Below are positions 51,778 to 60,311 of a DNA stretch of 64,000 bases, piece after piece. The stretch lies in contig JAUIKF010000030.1 in NCBI GenBank assembly GCA_030430575.1, positions 37,283 to 101,282 on the forward strand, read 5' to 3'. Origin of the DNA: Bacteroidia bacterium (lineage in GTDB: Bacteria > Bacteroidota > Bacteroidia > J057). The notes under the pieces are model-generated. The model had not been told where the DNA came from and ran no database searches. It saw nothing but the letters and a program-made list of their open reading frames with translations. The translations under genes were made by a program, and so were the position numbers. How positions within the stretch are numbered: the stretch's first letter is position 1; every line of letters begins with the position of its first letter.

Positions 51778-52452
51778 TCAAAGAAGCATTCCAATTCCAA
51801 AATTCACCGTAAAAGACAGGTTCCGAATGATGCGGGCTGCACCGAGGTGTTGTGGGTCCGCACTACTCTCAAAATTGGCATTAAAAAGGCTAAGGAGGGT
51901 ACCTGTTTGAATCCCGTAGTGGTAAGTGAAATTCCCTTTGAGGATGCGCTGAGTACCAATGGTGAGGGTTATGGCTAGGTCATGGAAGCGGCCGAGCATT
52001 TCTTGCCCTCCTGGTGGAAACTGCCGAGAGGAGTCCGAAACTTGATAATACACATAGAGCACTTCCAACTTCTGATAAGGGCCTATAGGGGCAATATTCC
52101 CACGCCTCCAAAACCGATAATTTCGGATTTGAATACCTGTCGCAAACGCCTTGTTTTGCACCCGACCGGCGATGCCAGAGGTCGGTTGGAAATACGCTGC
52201 GCGTGTTTGAAAATAATAGCCTGAAAGGCCCATGGAAAAGCGTCGCGACAGGACGCGTTCGATATTGATCCCTGAGCGAAAATTGGGCCCCCAAATATCA
52301 TGAGAAATGCCGTAAAGAATGGCCGGGGCAATATTTGCATCTAGGCTGATGCCAGTTCGTTTGCCTTGGTACCCAGGTACTTGGGCGTGGCTGACACAAT
52401 GCGTGAAAATAGTCAGTAAAAAGTACAGCCATCGCCATTTGCCAAATATCAT
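51778..52452 (-). CDS. Predicted outer-membrane beta-barrel protein
   Basis: 224 residues. Signal peptide MIFGKWRWLYFLLTIFTHCV then SHAQ. The remainder has alternating amphipathic strands (GISLDANIAPAILYG, FSMGLSGYYFQTRAAYFQ, GIQIRNYRFWRRG, LEVLYVYYQVSDSS, DLAITLTIGTQRI, LSFTVNFGIGMLL) and ends in an aliphatic strand, as OMP barrels do. It overlaps the M48 gene by four bases (ATGA), so the two are translationally coupled. It is probably the membrane partner of the operon. Confidence 0.75.
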   Translation of the reverse strand: MIFGKWRWLYFLLTIFTHCVSHAQVPGYQGKRTGISLDANIAPAILYGISHDIWGPNFRSGINIERVLSRRFSMGLSGYYFQTRAAYFQPTSGIAGRVQNKAFATGIQIRNYRFWRRGNIAPIGPYQKLEVLYVYYQVSDSSRQFPPGGQEMLGRFHDLAITLTIGTQRILKGNFTYHYGIQTGTLLSLFNANFESSADPQHLGAARIIRNLSFTVNFGIGMLL

Positions 52453-54662
52453 GGTTCTTGTGACTTGAGTTGGAGGAGGAGGTCATAAATGGCCGAATTT
52501 AACACATCTTCTCGATCCTTCATCCGCAAATATTTGGGATATAAAATCAAATAATCTCCCGCTTCCAGGTCATAGACCATGGTATAGAAATACGTGTCAT
52601 GACGGGCTGTATAGGCAGGATAAAGGGTAAAAGGAAAAGGACCTCCAAACACCTTCGCAAATCGCCGCTCTTTGGGGGTCTTTGGGGCTGAAAGAGAGAC
52701 AACTCCCATCCATACAAAATACGGCGTGCCGTACTTTTCTTTTAATGCCTGAACCTCCGTATGGTTGATGCTCACCATTTCTACCCCTTCCGCTTGAGCA
52801 CTGATCCACTCCTGAAGCAGCGAAAGTTCATTGTACAACACACTCCCATCTGTTTTGAGGGCCGTAGGGGAAAGGGTGATTTGTTCCAAATCAAGCTTTT
52901 GGGCATCTAGGGCAATGCGTTCCATCATCCTTGATTTCGTCATTTCAGACGTCAAAAACTGGACACTCGGTTGCTTTCGCTGATCAATTCGTTTGTAATA
53001 GGGGTCGACAAATACGATTCTGTCCAAGCCCAGATGAAAGCCTTTGAGGGATAACTTCCGCTGGGCTCGTTTTTTTTCTTTTTGAGGAATAACAGCCTGA
53101 TTTTCTAGCAAAATGGATTGCCCCATCACGATATGCTCTGTCAACCATTGTTCAAATACCTTATTCCGCAACTCTTCTACCAGGCCATATTTAACAAAGC
53201 TCTCATCGATTCCTATTTTGTCCCCTGGAGGCATTTTTTCAAAATAATCGATCCCTCCCACATAATTCTTCCCCAGCGCCAACATCAAATCTTTGATCAT
53301 CAATTCCAGCTCCTCATCCTCAGGATGCGCCTGATATAGGCGCCAATTATATGCAAGCGCGACGACGTTGAGTTCATGGTCTTCCAGGTGTTCGATCAGG
53401 TGATAGAGTTGCTGGGCATTGCCTTGAATAGCAGAAAAGTCCGTATGGACGTCCCAGAGCTTTCCTTCATCTGCATGGCGTGAAAGTCCATAAAGCCCTT
53501 GGGCGATGATTTTTTGGAGGTAAAAACTGTTGGAGTGGCTATGGAGCAATAAATAAGCATTGTAGATAGCCGCTTCATAATTAAAATTGAGCAGCATCAG
53601 GTGGCAATTCTCAAATCTACACCGTTCACGTGCATGGAGGAAGCGTTCCTTTCCCAGAATGCTTTCCTGCCTTCCTTCATTATCATAAGAGAATAATTTT
53701 CTGTAAATCAGTGACTTACGTGTGTCTGGGCTGGGGTGTGTACTTTCGCTTTCATCAATATTCCTATAGGCATCTTCTATTTCATCCAGGTTTTTGAGTA
53801 AGTATTCAGAAGGGATTTTTAAATAATTGGTTTCAAATATGGCGGGATCAAACGGGAGATTGGCAAAGGGCAAATGGGCATATTTCAAGACATCAAATGC
53901 CGAAAGTACAGCCGTCAAGTCGTACTCCGTGGGAAGGTAGAGGTCGAGTCCCAATTGGTCTGCTTCCTGCTCTTTTTCCTTGGTATAATTATTTTTATCT
54001 AAAATCGAAGCCTCTACTTCACGGCCATTATTAACGCCATTTTTGTTCTCTAAAGTAGTTTGTAAAAAAATAGCTAGCGGGTGATGCTTGATGAAATGGC
54101 TCACCTCATGGCATAGGATAAAGGCAAGTTGGGCTTCGTTCTCGAGTTGGGCCAGGAGGCCCGTGTTGATGAATACCATGCCATCATTGGTGGCGAATGC
54201 GTTCGCAGAAGGGGAGCGAACGACGTAAAAGCGAAGTTGGTCTCGAAGTAGGGGCTCATCCCGTAGGATGTATTGGGCTATTTCGTTGACATAGGTAGAC
54301 ACCTCATCGTTGAAAAGGATTTTCCCACTCATCAGCAACTGATTGAGGTAATAGGTACTTTCCTCAAAAAACTGCGCCTTTGCCTGCCGGATGTTTTTCC
54401 GCTCAGCAATTGGAATCGCCTGAACCTTTTCTTGGTATTTCTCCTCTGCGGATCGAACAAAGTCTACTGGCATTTGCCCCGTAGCCTTCAGCCGCTGATA
54501 GTGGTCAAAATCTTGCCCAAGAACCACCATCGGCCCCAAAAACAACAACCACAGCCATCCCCTAATGACAAAAATACCACTGTCAAGCAGCGAATGAATA
54601 ATGCTAGGGGTATGTTTGGCAATGTTAGTCGTCACAATCTCGACGGCGAACAGTAGACTCAA
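52449..54662 (-). CDS. M48-family zinc metallopeptidase
   Basis: Up to 737 residues. The export signal (WLWLLFLGPMVVLGQ) starts near residue 35, so the annotated ATG at 54662 may be upstream of the real start; it also overlaps the PrcB-like gene by 38 bases, and no internal ATG lies before the signal. The M48 core has FILCHEVSHFIKHHP (HExxH, near 184-190) and the third ligand in EKEQEADQLGLDLY. After the protease domain comes a long helical region (about 290-480), then a C-terminal domain of mixed type (about 560-737) ending DREDVLNSAIYDLLLQL. It is probably periplasmic. It lies in an operon with the PrcB-like lipoprotein and a barrel protein. Confidence 0.88.
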   Translation of the reverse strand: MSLLFAVEIVTTNIAKHTPSIIHSLLDSGIFVIRGWLWLLFLGPMVVLGQDFDHYQRLKATGQMPVDFVRSAEEKYQEKVQAIPIAERKNIRQAKAQFFEESTYYLNQLLMSGKILFNDEVSTYVNEIAQYILRDEPLLRDQLRFYVVRSPSANAFATNDGMVFINTGLLAQLENEAQLAFILCHEVSHFIKHHPLAIFLQTTLENKNGVNNGREVEASILDKNNYTKEKEQEADQLGLDLYLPTEYDLTAVLSAFDVLKYAHLPFANLPFDPAIFETNYLKIPSEYLLKNLDEIEDAYRNIDESESTHPSPDTRKSLIYRKLFSYDNEGRQESILGKERFLHARERCRFENCHLMLLNFNYEAAIYNAYLLLHSHSNSFYLQKIIAQGLYGLSRHADEGKLWDVHTDFSAIQGNAQQLYHLIEHLEDHELNVVALAYNWRLYQAHPEDEELELMIKDLMLALGKNYVGGIDYFEKMPPGDKIGIDESFVKYGLVEELRNKVFEQWLTEHIVMGQSILLENQAVIPQKEKKRAQRKLSLKGFHLGLDRIVFVDPYYKRIDQRKQPSVQFLTSEMTKSRMMERIALDAQKLDLEQITLSPTALKTDGSVLYNELSLLQEWISAQAEGVEMVSINHTEVQALKEKYGTPYFVWMGVVSLSAPKTPKERRFAKVFGGPFPFTLYPAYTARHDTYFYTMVYDLEAGDYLILYPKYLRMKDREDVLNSAIYDLLLQLKSQEP

Positions 54663-55125
54663 ATTTTGTATCTGTCACATCCACTTTATCTATCGCCACG
54701 ATGAGGTAAGGCTGGGTCAATGCCATTGTGCTGATGCAATTGGCGCCAGGAGCGGTATAGACCATTTTTGTGGTCAACAGCCCTTGGTCAAAGGAAATCT
54801 TTTCCAGCCCGATGCCGTGACCACCGCTGCTACAATGCCCTCGAAAACAGGCAATTAGCATTTGGGTGGAAAAATCTACAGAGATGATTTCAGGTTGTGG
54901 GGTCGTATTGGCGTGGATCGCCTGCCACAATTCTTCCCAATCAGCAGTTGTCTGGATGATTTGCTGATTTTCCTCCTCTATTGCAGAATAGGTACCATAG
55001 GTGACTTTGGTCCATTGGATGTCAGTCGCTTTTCCTGTGACGACTTTATTAGACCCATTTTTCTGGCTTTTACACCCCATCAATACTGACAAGGTCACGA
55101 GGAGAACAAGGTAGGAGATACGCAT
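54625..55125 (-). CDS. PrcB-like family lipoprotein
   Basis: 166 residues. Signal MRISYLVLLVTLSVLMGCKS with lipobox LMGC. The mature part (YGTYSAIEEENQQIIQTTAD, FSTQMLIACFRGHCSSGGHG, PYLIVAIDKVD) has the pattern of the PrcB C-terminal domain, named for the PrcB subunit of the dentilisin protease complex of Treponema denticola. Two Cys in FRGHCSS and GANCIS may form a disulfide. It is the first gene of a three-gene operon with an M48 protease, which fits a protease-associated lipoprotein. Confidence 0.72.
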   Translation of the reverse strand: MRISYLVLLVTLSVLMGCKSQKNGSNKVVTGKATDIQWTKVTYGTYSAIEEENQQIIQTTADWEELWQAIHANTTPQPEIISVDFSTQMLIACFRGHCSSGGHGIGLEKISFDQGLLTTKMVYTAPGANCISTMALTQPYLIVAIDKVDVTDTKFESTVRRRDCDD

Positions 55126-55175
55126 GGGGTAAAATGAAAATTTAAATCAAAATGAAAATCAAAATTAATTTCTCC

Positions 55176-55484
55176 TCATTCTATTCTTCTAAGAAGGGTT
55201 CTGAAGGCTACAAATCGATCTTTATATCGTTCGGTATGCGCCTGTTGAAGGGATGGCGCCATTGTCTGCTGGTACTGTTCATAGCTTTCCATCGAACTAC
55301 ATTCATACTGTATATTGAAGGTAGCTGCTCCTTTCTGAGGGACGGGATCTAGGAGCTCTTGGATGCTCGATGCCTCAAAAAATCCTGTCTCCATGACCTC
55401 TGGAATGTGAATCGTGCGCATCCAATGGAGCCATTCGTCCTGAATAGATTGCTCTACTGAGACGGTTACGCTGTATATGATCAT
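55176..55484 (-). CDS. DUF4286 family protein
   Basis: 102 residues, one ferredoxin-like alpha/beta domain: MIIYSVTVSVEQSIQDEWLH then WMRTIHIPEVMETGFFEAS, and a repeat of that half after the middle (FNIQYECSSMESYEQYQQT). This is the DUF4286 pattern common in Bacteroidota. Dimeric alpha+beta barrel relatives bind small molecules, but no role is known. It stands alone. Confidence 0.85.
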   Translation of the reverse strand: MIIYSVTVSVEQSIQDEWLHWMRTIHIPEVMETGFFEASSIQELLDPVPQKGAATFNIQYECSSMESYEQYQQTMAPSLQQAHTERYKDRFVAFRTLLRRIE

Positions 55485-55539
55485 GGAAATTGATTATGGT
55501 GTAATATGACATTTAAGGGAGTACATCCTTTGCCCTGGA

Positions 55540-55615
55540 GATAGACCACAGATTACACGAATTTACACAGATTTAAAAAGAAAATCCGTGACAATCTGTG
55601 TAATCCGTGGCTTAT
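55540..55615. repeat. CCACAGATTACACGAATTTACACAG inverted repeat
   Basis: ccacagattacacgaattta on the left is matched by gtgacaatctgtgtaatccg on the right, forming an imperfect hairpin downstream of mdh. The same vocabulary (gcggattacacacagatc) is present at 50490-50510 and as a fragment near 36510-36540. It is a repeat type I have seen in other Bacteroidota genomes. Confidence 0.65.
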
Positions 55616-55657
55616 TCTTTCTGCTCAACCAATCAGTTAAGTTATGATTAATAATCT

Positions 55658-56593
55658 TTAGATGTTCATGCCTTTCAGCACGTCAACTACGGCATTCACT
55701 GCCTGTGCAGAGTCTTTCAGCAAGGTCATTTCAGCATCATTGAGCTTGAGCTCAATGATTTCTTCGATTCCTTTGCGGCCTAGTTTTACAGGTACGCCGA
55801 GGAACATATTGCTGAGGCCATATTGGCCTTCGAGATAAGCACAAGCAGGGAAGATCCGCTTTTCATCCCGTAGAATGGCTGTCACCATTTGGGCAGCTGA
55901 GGCACCTGGCGCATACCATCCACTCGTTCCGAGCAGGTTGACGATCTCGCCACCGCCTTTTTTGGTGCGGTTGACAATACGCTCGATGGTCGCATCATCC
56001 AGCATTTCAGTCACTGGAATGCCAGATACTGTGGTGTAGCGTGGCAGGGGGACCATGGTATCGCCGTGTCCGCCCATGAGGACTGCTTGGATATCCTTTG
56101 GAGAAACATTGAGTTCTAGGGAGAGAAATGAGCGATAGCGAGCAGTGTCTAGGATCCCAGCCATTCCCATCACACGTTGAGAAGGAAACTTGGACGTCAC
56201 ATAAGCTTGGTAGGTCATGACATCTAGTGGATTGGACACGACAATGATAATGGCGTTTGGAGAGGCCGCGACTACTTGCTCTGTCACAGTCTTGACAATA
56301 CCTGCGTTGGTAGCAATCAGGTCGTCGCGGGACATCCCTGGGCGACGAGGGATCCCAGAAGTGATGACTACGACATCCGAATTGGCTGTTTTGCTGTAGT
56401 CATTGGTAGAGCCTGTGATCCGGGTACTGAAATAATTGACTGGAGAGGTCTCCCACTGGTCCAAGGCTTTGCCTTCGGCAAAGTTTTCCTTGATGTCCAC
56501 CATTACGACTTCATTGGTGACTTCGGCACGGGCGACACACTCTGCACAAGTAGCGCCTACATTTCCTGCACCTACTACGGTTACTTTTCCCAT
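55658..56593 (-). CDS. mdh: Malate dehydrogenase (LDH-like type)
   Basis: 311 residues. The NAD-binding VVGAGNVGATCAE, substrate Args in SGIPRRPGMSRDDLI, catalytic Asp/His region in DTARYRSFLSLEL and MGGHGDTMVPLPRY, and the C-terminal AYLEGQYGLSNMFLGVPVKL are all intact. It oxidises malate to oxaloacetate with NAD in the TCA cycle, as sucC does elsewhere in the window. The LDH-like subgroup is the one usual in Bacteroidota. It is a single gene. Confidence 0.96.
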   Translation of the reverse strand: MGKVTVVGAGNVGATCAECVARAEVTNEVVMVDIKENFAEGKALDQWETSPVNYFSTRITGSTNDYSKTANSDVVVITSGIPRRPGMSRDDLIATNAGIVKTVTEQVVAASPNAIIIVVSNPLDVMTYQAYVTSKFPSQRVMGMAGILDTARYRSFLSLELNVSPKDIQAVLMGGHGDTMVPLPRYTTVSGIPVTEMLDDATIERIVNRTKKGGGEIVNLLGTSGWYAPGASAAQMVTAILRDEKRIFPACAYLEGQYGLSNMFLGVPVKLGRKGIEEIIELKLNDAEMTLLKDSAQAVNAVVDVLKGMNI

Positions 56594-56891
56594 TTTTTGG
56601 TATATTAAAATGCTTAGTTAAAACTATCGTTAGAGGAATATCTGATGGAATTCTTAATTAACCATTCAATTCCATCAAAATAATTCCTAAAAGCTCAAAG
56701 AAGCCGTAAAACTAGTGGGAAAGTCTAGTTTTTACAACAATTTACTTTCATCCTTTTCCATTGCTAATAAAAAATCGATAATTTGGCGGTCTAGTTTTTG
56801 CTAGTAAAAATGATAGGAAAGGATAAGGGTAGGTAAAATTGGAACATACGCTTGCTCTTGCGACAGCCTTTGTAAACCTTAATCTTGTACA
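56594..56891. promoter_or_regulatory. Divergent intergenic region between mdh and the SPOR-like gene
   Basis: 298 AT-rich bases. It contains an inverted repeat gatggaatt (56644-56652) and aattccatc (56668-56676). Just before the rightward gene are cttgcgacag and TAATCTTG (about 56880-56887), one base off TAnnTTTG with a TTG about 19 bases upstream, eight bases before the ATG. No gene seen. Confidence 0.45.
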
Positions 56892-57545
56892 ATGAGAACT
56901 GTTAGCATCTTCATCGGGATTGTCCTCGGCCTTGCCTGCTTGGCTTCACCCCTTCAGGCACAAACGGACAAGGAGACCCAAAAATTCTGGAAAAAGAAGG
57001 CAAAAGGTTATACCAAAAAGCCCCTAGCCCTAAAAGCCGAATTTGAAAATTACCAAAACCAAATCAAAGACCTCAAGGACCGCAACAAGCAGTTGGTAGA
57101 ACAACTCAATGAAGGCGGACTGGCAGGTGGCGACGCCAACAAGGTCGTCGACAGCCTTCGCTGGGCCATTATCCAGTTAGAAGGAGAGCTTCAAGCAACT
57201 AAAAACCAGTACGCTAAACTGGAGAATGCCTACAAAACCCTGAAGAAGACCGAAGACATGGGAATTCGGACAGGGCTTGTATACGGTGTCCAGATTGGTG
57301 CCTATGTGTTTTATGAAATGCAAAATCCCCCTGACAATGCCCCAGATGTAATCGTGGAGCGTGCTGATGGATTTAACAAATATGTGATCGGCAACTTCCG
57401 AACTTATGACGAAGCCACCAACTTTCGCGATGAACTCCGAAAAATGGGCGTAAAAGACGCCTGGATTGTCGCTTATATTGACGGTGTGCGCGTATCCATG
57501 GAAGAAGCCAACGAATATTTGCAAAAACAAGGAAGCAATTACTAG
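56892..57545 (+). CDS. Secreted coiled-coil protein with SPOR-like C-terminal domain
   Basis: 217 residues. Signal peptide MRTVSIFIGIVLGLACLASP with QAQ at the end. A coiled-coil region follows (about 45-118: LKDRNKQLVEQLNE, LRWAIIQLEGELQATKNQYA). The C-terminal domain (about 128-205: VYGVQIGAYVFYEMQNP, KYVIGNFRTYDEATNFRDEL, KMGVKDAWIVAYIDG) is SPOR-like, a peptidoglycan-binding fold that often localises proteins to denuded glycan. A periplasmic cell-envelope role is inferred. A strong terminator follows. Confidence 0.82.
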   Translation: MRTVSIFIGIVLGLACLASPLQAQTDKETQKFWKKKAKGYTKKPLALKAEFENYQNQIKDLKDRNKQLVEQLNEGGLAGGDANKVVDSLRWAIIQLEGELQATKNQYAKLENAYKTLKKTEDMGIRTGLVYGVQIGAYVFYEMQNPPDNAPDVIVERADGFNKYVIGNFRTYDEATNFRDELRKMGVKDAWIVAYIDGVRVSMEEANEYLQKQGSNY

Positions 57546-57572
57546 CACAGAGTGCTTCCTTTATCGATTTAG

Positions 57573-57610
57573 ATGCCACTACACAGAGATTGTGTAGTGG
57601 CATTTTTTTT
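57573..57610 (+). terminator. Intrinsic terminator
   Basis: ATGCCACTACACA (57573-57585), a five-base loop, and TGTGTAGTGGCAT (57591-57603) form a perfect 13-bp stem followed by a run of eight T. It lies 28 bases after the stop of the SPOR-like gene. Confidence 0.95.
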
Positions 57611-57645
57611 GAAAGAATGCAGAATAATGGTTAACTTAGAATATT

Positions 57646-58347
57646 ATGCCGTATATACACTTTGATTCAGGGTTGCCTGATGCTGCAATTGGCCTCTGGC
57701 ATGTTGTAGAAGATGAAGCTTTCTTTCTTGAACGGCTTACCTTGTACAGCCGCGAACTAAAACGTGTTGATGGCATCAGCCATCCCCAAAAACGCCTTGA
57801 ATGGCTTTCAAGTAGGCTCTGCCTGAAAGAGTTGTTGAAGATCAATCATCAGGTTGAGTCCCTCAATGAGCACAATGGAAAACCCTTCCTCTCTGATAAT
57901 TCTCACCGTATTTCTTATACCCATTCTGCCAACTATGCTGCTGCGATTGCCTCCTCTACCCGTGAAGTCGCCATAGACATTGAAGCGCTTTCTCGTAAGC
58001 GGAATTATGCTACTAAGCGGCTTTTTATGAATGAAGCAGAAAAGGTTCATTTTGAAGGAGATTTTGACCACAATCTCTTTCTGCTGGTGTGGAGTGCAAA
58101 AGAAAGCCTTTTCAAAATTGTGGGACAGCGTGGTGTCAGTTTAAGGCAGCATATTGCAGTGGATCTCGACAATTTCCAATTAGCAGAAAACGGGACGCTC
58201 CTCGGTACCGTAAAAAAGGATAATTTGGAAAAGCAGTTTACCGTCTATTATGCGATACGTCCTGACTTTGTGCTTACTTATACTTTTGATGGCTTGCCAG
58301 AACTCGAGTTCCAAGAAGAACTCCTCTATGGTGAAGAAATTGGATAA
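57646..58347 (+). CDS. 4'-phosphopantetheinyl transferase (Sfp/AcpT type)
   Basis: 233 residues. The family motifs are VAIDIEALSRKRNYATKR (magnesium-binding Asp and Glu) and LLVWSAKESLFKIVGQRGVS. The upstream part contains SSRLCLKELLKIN, NGKPFLSDNSHRISYTHS and AAAIAS. It transfers the phosphopantetheine arm from CoA to an acyl or peptidyl carrier protein. The C-terminus overlaps the next gene by 98 bases in another frame. Whether it serves fatty acid or secondary metabolite carriers cannot be told from here, as no synthase is present. Confidence 0.92.
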   Translation: MPYIHFDSGLPDAAIGLWHVVEDEAFFLERLTLYSRELKRVDGISHPQKRLEWLSSRLCLKELLKINHQVESLNEHNGKPFLSDNSHRISYTHSANYAAAIASSTREVAIDIEALSRKRNYATKRLFMNEAEKVHFEGDFDHNLFLLVWSAKESLFKIVGQRGVSLRQHIAVDLDNFQLAENGTLLGTVKKDNLEKQFTVYYAIRPDFVLTYTFDGLPELEFQEELLYGEEIG

Positions 58348-58777
58348 AGCGTCCCTTTATCAGTTCCTGCAATCAGCCGAAAAAGCCTATATTGTTGTTA
58401 ATTTTTATGCGACTTATTGCAAGCCTTGTATCCGCGAGATTCCCGAATTGTTGCACCTCCATCAAGACCCTAAAGGCGATGCTGAAGTCATGTTTGTCTC
58501 GCTAGACGATGGCTTTGCTTCTGATGAATTAGCACATGAGTTGACACATTTCCTTGCCAGTCATGGTGTCAATTTTCCTTCGTATCATTATAATATTGAG
58601 CACGCCCAGAAGTTTATACAAGAAGTATATCCTAAATGGAATCGAAGTATTCCACTCAATCTGATATTCTCCAAGGAGGGCCGCCTAGTAGAGCAGACAG
58701 GCATCACAGACCGAAGTGAGGTGGAGTTAATTATCAATCAGGATAAGGCATTTTACTCCCAAACGGATGATCAATAA
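58250..58777 (+). CDS. Thioredoxin/TlpA-like lipoprotein
   Basis: 175 residues. The first ATG gives a lipoprotein signal (MRYVLTLCLLILLMACQNSS, lipobox LLMAC), which supports this start although the first 98 bases overlap the transferase gene. The thioredoxin fold has YIVVNFYATYCKPCIREIPE with active-site CKPC, and EVMFVSLDDGFA. It should act as a periplasmic thiol-disulfide reductase (TlpA/ResA-like). It overlaps the next gene by 11 bases. Confidence 0.85.
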   Translation: MRYVLTLCLLILLMACQNSSSKKNSSMVKKLDKASLYQFLQSAEKAYIVVNFYATYCKPCIREIPELLHLHQDPKGDAEVMFVSLDDGFASDELAHELTHFLASHGVNFPSYHYNIEHAQKFIQEVYPKWNRSIPLNLIFSKEGRLVEQTGITDRSEVELIINQDKAFYSQTDDQ

Positions 58778-59387
58778 ACCTACTTTAACCTTATTCCTTT
58801 GTGCGCTGATAGTGTACATCACCCCTTCCATTGCCCAAAAACCATCGCTGAAAATCTCTTCGTTTGAATTGATGAATGCCAACGATAGCACTTTATGGTC
58901 GTTGGACAGTCTTTCATCCCCTAAGGCTGTCGTATTGGTCTTTGTCAGTGCCAATTGTGCATTGTCTACCAATTATACTGACAGACTGAATGATTTGGCA
59001 GATTCTTTCCTGACAAAAGGCATCCCTTTTGTTGCGATCAATAGCAATGATTCCTCTGTGAGCATTGATGATAGTTTTGAGGCTATGCAGCGGGATCAAC
59101 CCTATTCTTTTCCCTATCTAAAGGATGAGGATCAAGCAGTCGCCAAACACTTAAAAGTGAAAAAAAATCCGGAGGCCTATATCTTGGTGCCTCAAGATTC
59201 TCTTTTTAAGGTAATCTATCGGGGGAAAATTGACAACCTGCCGGTCAATACGCAAGCGCGCATGCTTCATAAACCTTTTTTGGCCAACGCCTTGCAGGCC
59301 GTACTACAGGATTCCTTACCTATGAAGCAACAAAATGAACCCCTGGGTTGCAACATCAAGTGGAAAAAAGAAGCGGAAAAGGAGTAA
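58767..59387 (+). CDS. Redoxin-like secreted protein (AhpC/TSA superfamily)
   Basis: 206 residues. Signal peptide MINKPTLTLFLCALIVYITP, cleavage near SIAQ. The core (PKAVVLVFVSANCALSTNYT, GIPFVAINSND, FPYLKDEDQAVAKHLKVKKN then PEAYIL) matches thioredoxin-like redoxins such as those with a single conserved cysteine (NCALS, no CxxC). It overlaps the TlpA-like gene by 11 bases, so the two thiol proteins are translated together. It is probably periplasmic. Confidence 0.83.
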   Translation: MINKPTLTLFLCALIVYITPSIAQKPSLKISSFELMNANDSTLWSLDSLSSPKAVVLVFVSANCALSTNYTDRLNDLADSFLTKGIPFVAINSNDSSVSIDDSFEAMQRDQPYSFPYLKDEDQAVAKHLKVKKNPEAYILVPQDSLFKVIYRGKIDNLPVNTQARMLHKPFLANALQAVLQDSLPMKQQNEPLGCNIKWKKEAEKE

Positions 59388-59439
59388 GAGGTTGGAAGCA
59401 GTTCCATGAAGGGCCATTTTATCATTTACTCATTTCTCC

Positions 59440-59874
59440 TCACAGCGCCTTCTCCAACCATATCCTATGCTCTCCTATCTCTTGGGCCGCTTCAAATCCG
59501 ATCATATTGAATCCCCGGCTCAATGCAAAATGAAGCATGCCTCGGTGGCGATTTCGCGTTTTGAAACGAATGGATAGGTACCCTTCATTTTTTGCCCAAT
59601 CCTCCTGTGCCTCAGCCAGTTGTAAGGCAATTCCTCGCCTTCGATGAGTAGGTAGTACGCCTCCCAGCCAACTGTAAAATGAGCCATCAGGCTGGCGTTC
59701 GTATCCCAATTTGAATCCGACGGGCTCCTGGTTCTCACACGCCATCAAAATCAGGTGGGGTTTGCCAAATAAGCGTTTGACATATTCTTCAGACTTGTAA
59801 GGGGCAACAAACTCTGGAAGACGATGGGTAAGCATTTCTGCTTCTCGAATTGTTCCGGTTCTTATGGTAATCAT
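59440..59874 (-). CDS. GNAT-family N-acetyltransferase
   Basis: 144 residues. Acetyl-CoA binding motif A is seen in WLGGVLPTHRRRGIALQLAE, with motif B-like LSIRFKTRNRHRGMLHFALS and the C-terminal GFNMIGFEA. A start at MITIRTGTIREAE is normal. The substrate is unknown. Convergent with the redoxin gene. Confidence 0.88.
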   Translation of the reverse strand: MITIRTGTIREAEMLTHRLPEFVAPYKSEEYVKRLFGKPHLILMACENQEPVGFKLGYERQPDGSFYSWLGGVLPTHRRRGIALQLAEAQEDWAKNEGYLSIRFKTRNRHRGMLHFALSRGFNMIGFEAAQEIGEHRIWLEKAL

Positions 59875-60311
59875 TTTTGCGAATAAAAACTTAGCATTTA
59901 TACGGAAGAAGAACTCAGAAATATGCGGTAGCAGGCCTATGTAAAAAGGCAGAGAATCATCTAAATAAAAGGATTTTTTTGAAATATGAAGGGAGTTTAT
60001 CTATCTTTCAATCGCAAAAGAAAGTGTAATGTTTTTTTTTGCCTAACAGATCTTGCATAAGTAATTTGTTACTTACCACACAAAGTCACCTCTTTTTAAA
60101 CATTACAGATCTACTTTATTCCTATCTGTGAGTGATCTAGTAGGAGTCAGTTCACACAATAAAGTAGATAGCCATTTCTTTTTTCATCGAAGACAGGGGA
60201 AAGTCAGGTATGAACCCGAGAAAGCAATAAACGTGCATTATTGCCTTTATGGGCGATGGGTTTTTACCCAAAACTTTTGAGAAGTCAAGTGAATAAACGA
60301 AAGAAGCGGTT
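59875..60311. promoter_or_regulatory. Palindrome-bearing region upstream of the orphan receiver gene
   Basis: 437 bases with no supported gene. It holds a short palindrome, TAAGTAA-tttg-TTACTTA (60058-60075), and a 12-bp perfect inverted repeat, ATCTACTTTATT (60109-60120) with AATAAAGTAGAT (60158-60169). They could be operator sites or a leader structure for the receiver gene at 60312. Confidence 0.45.
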
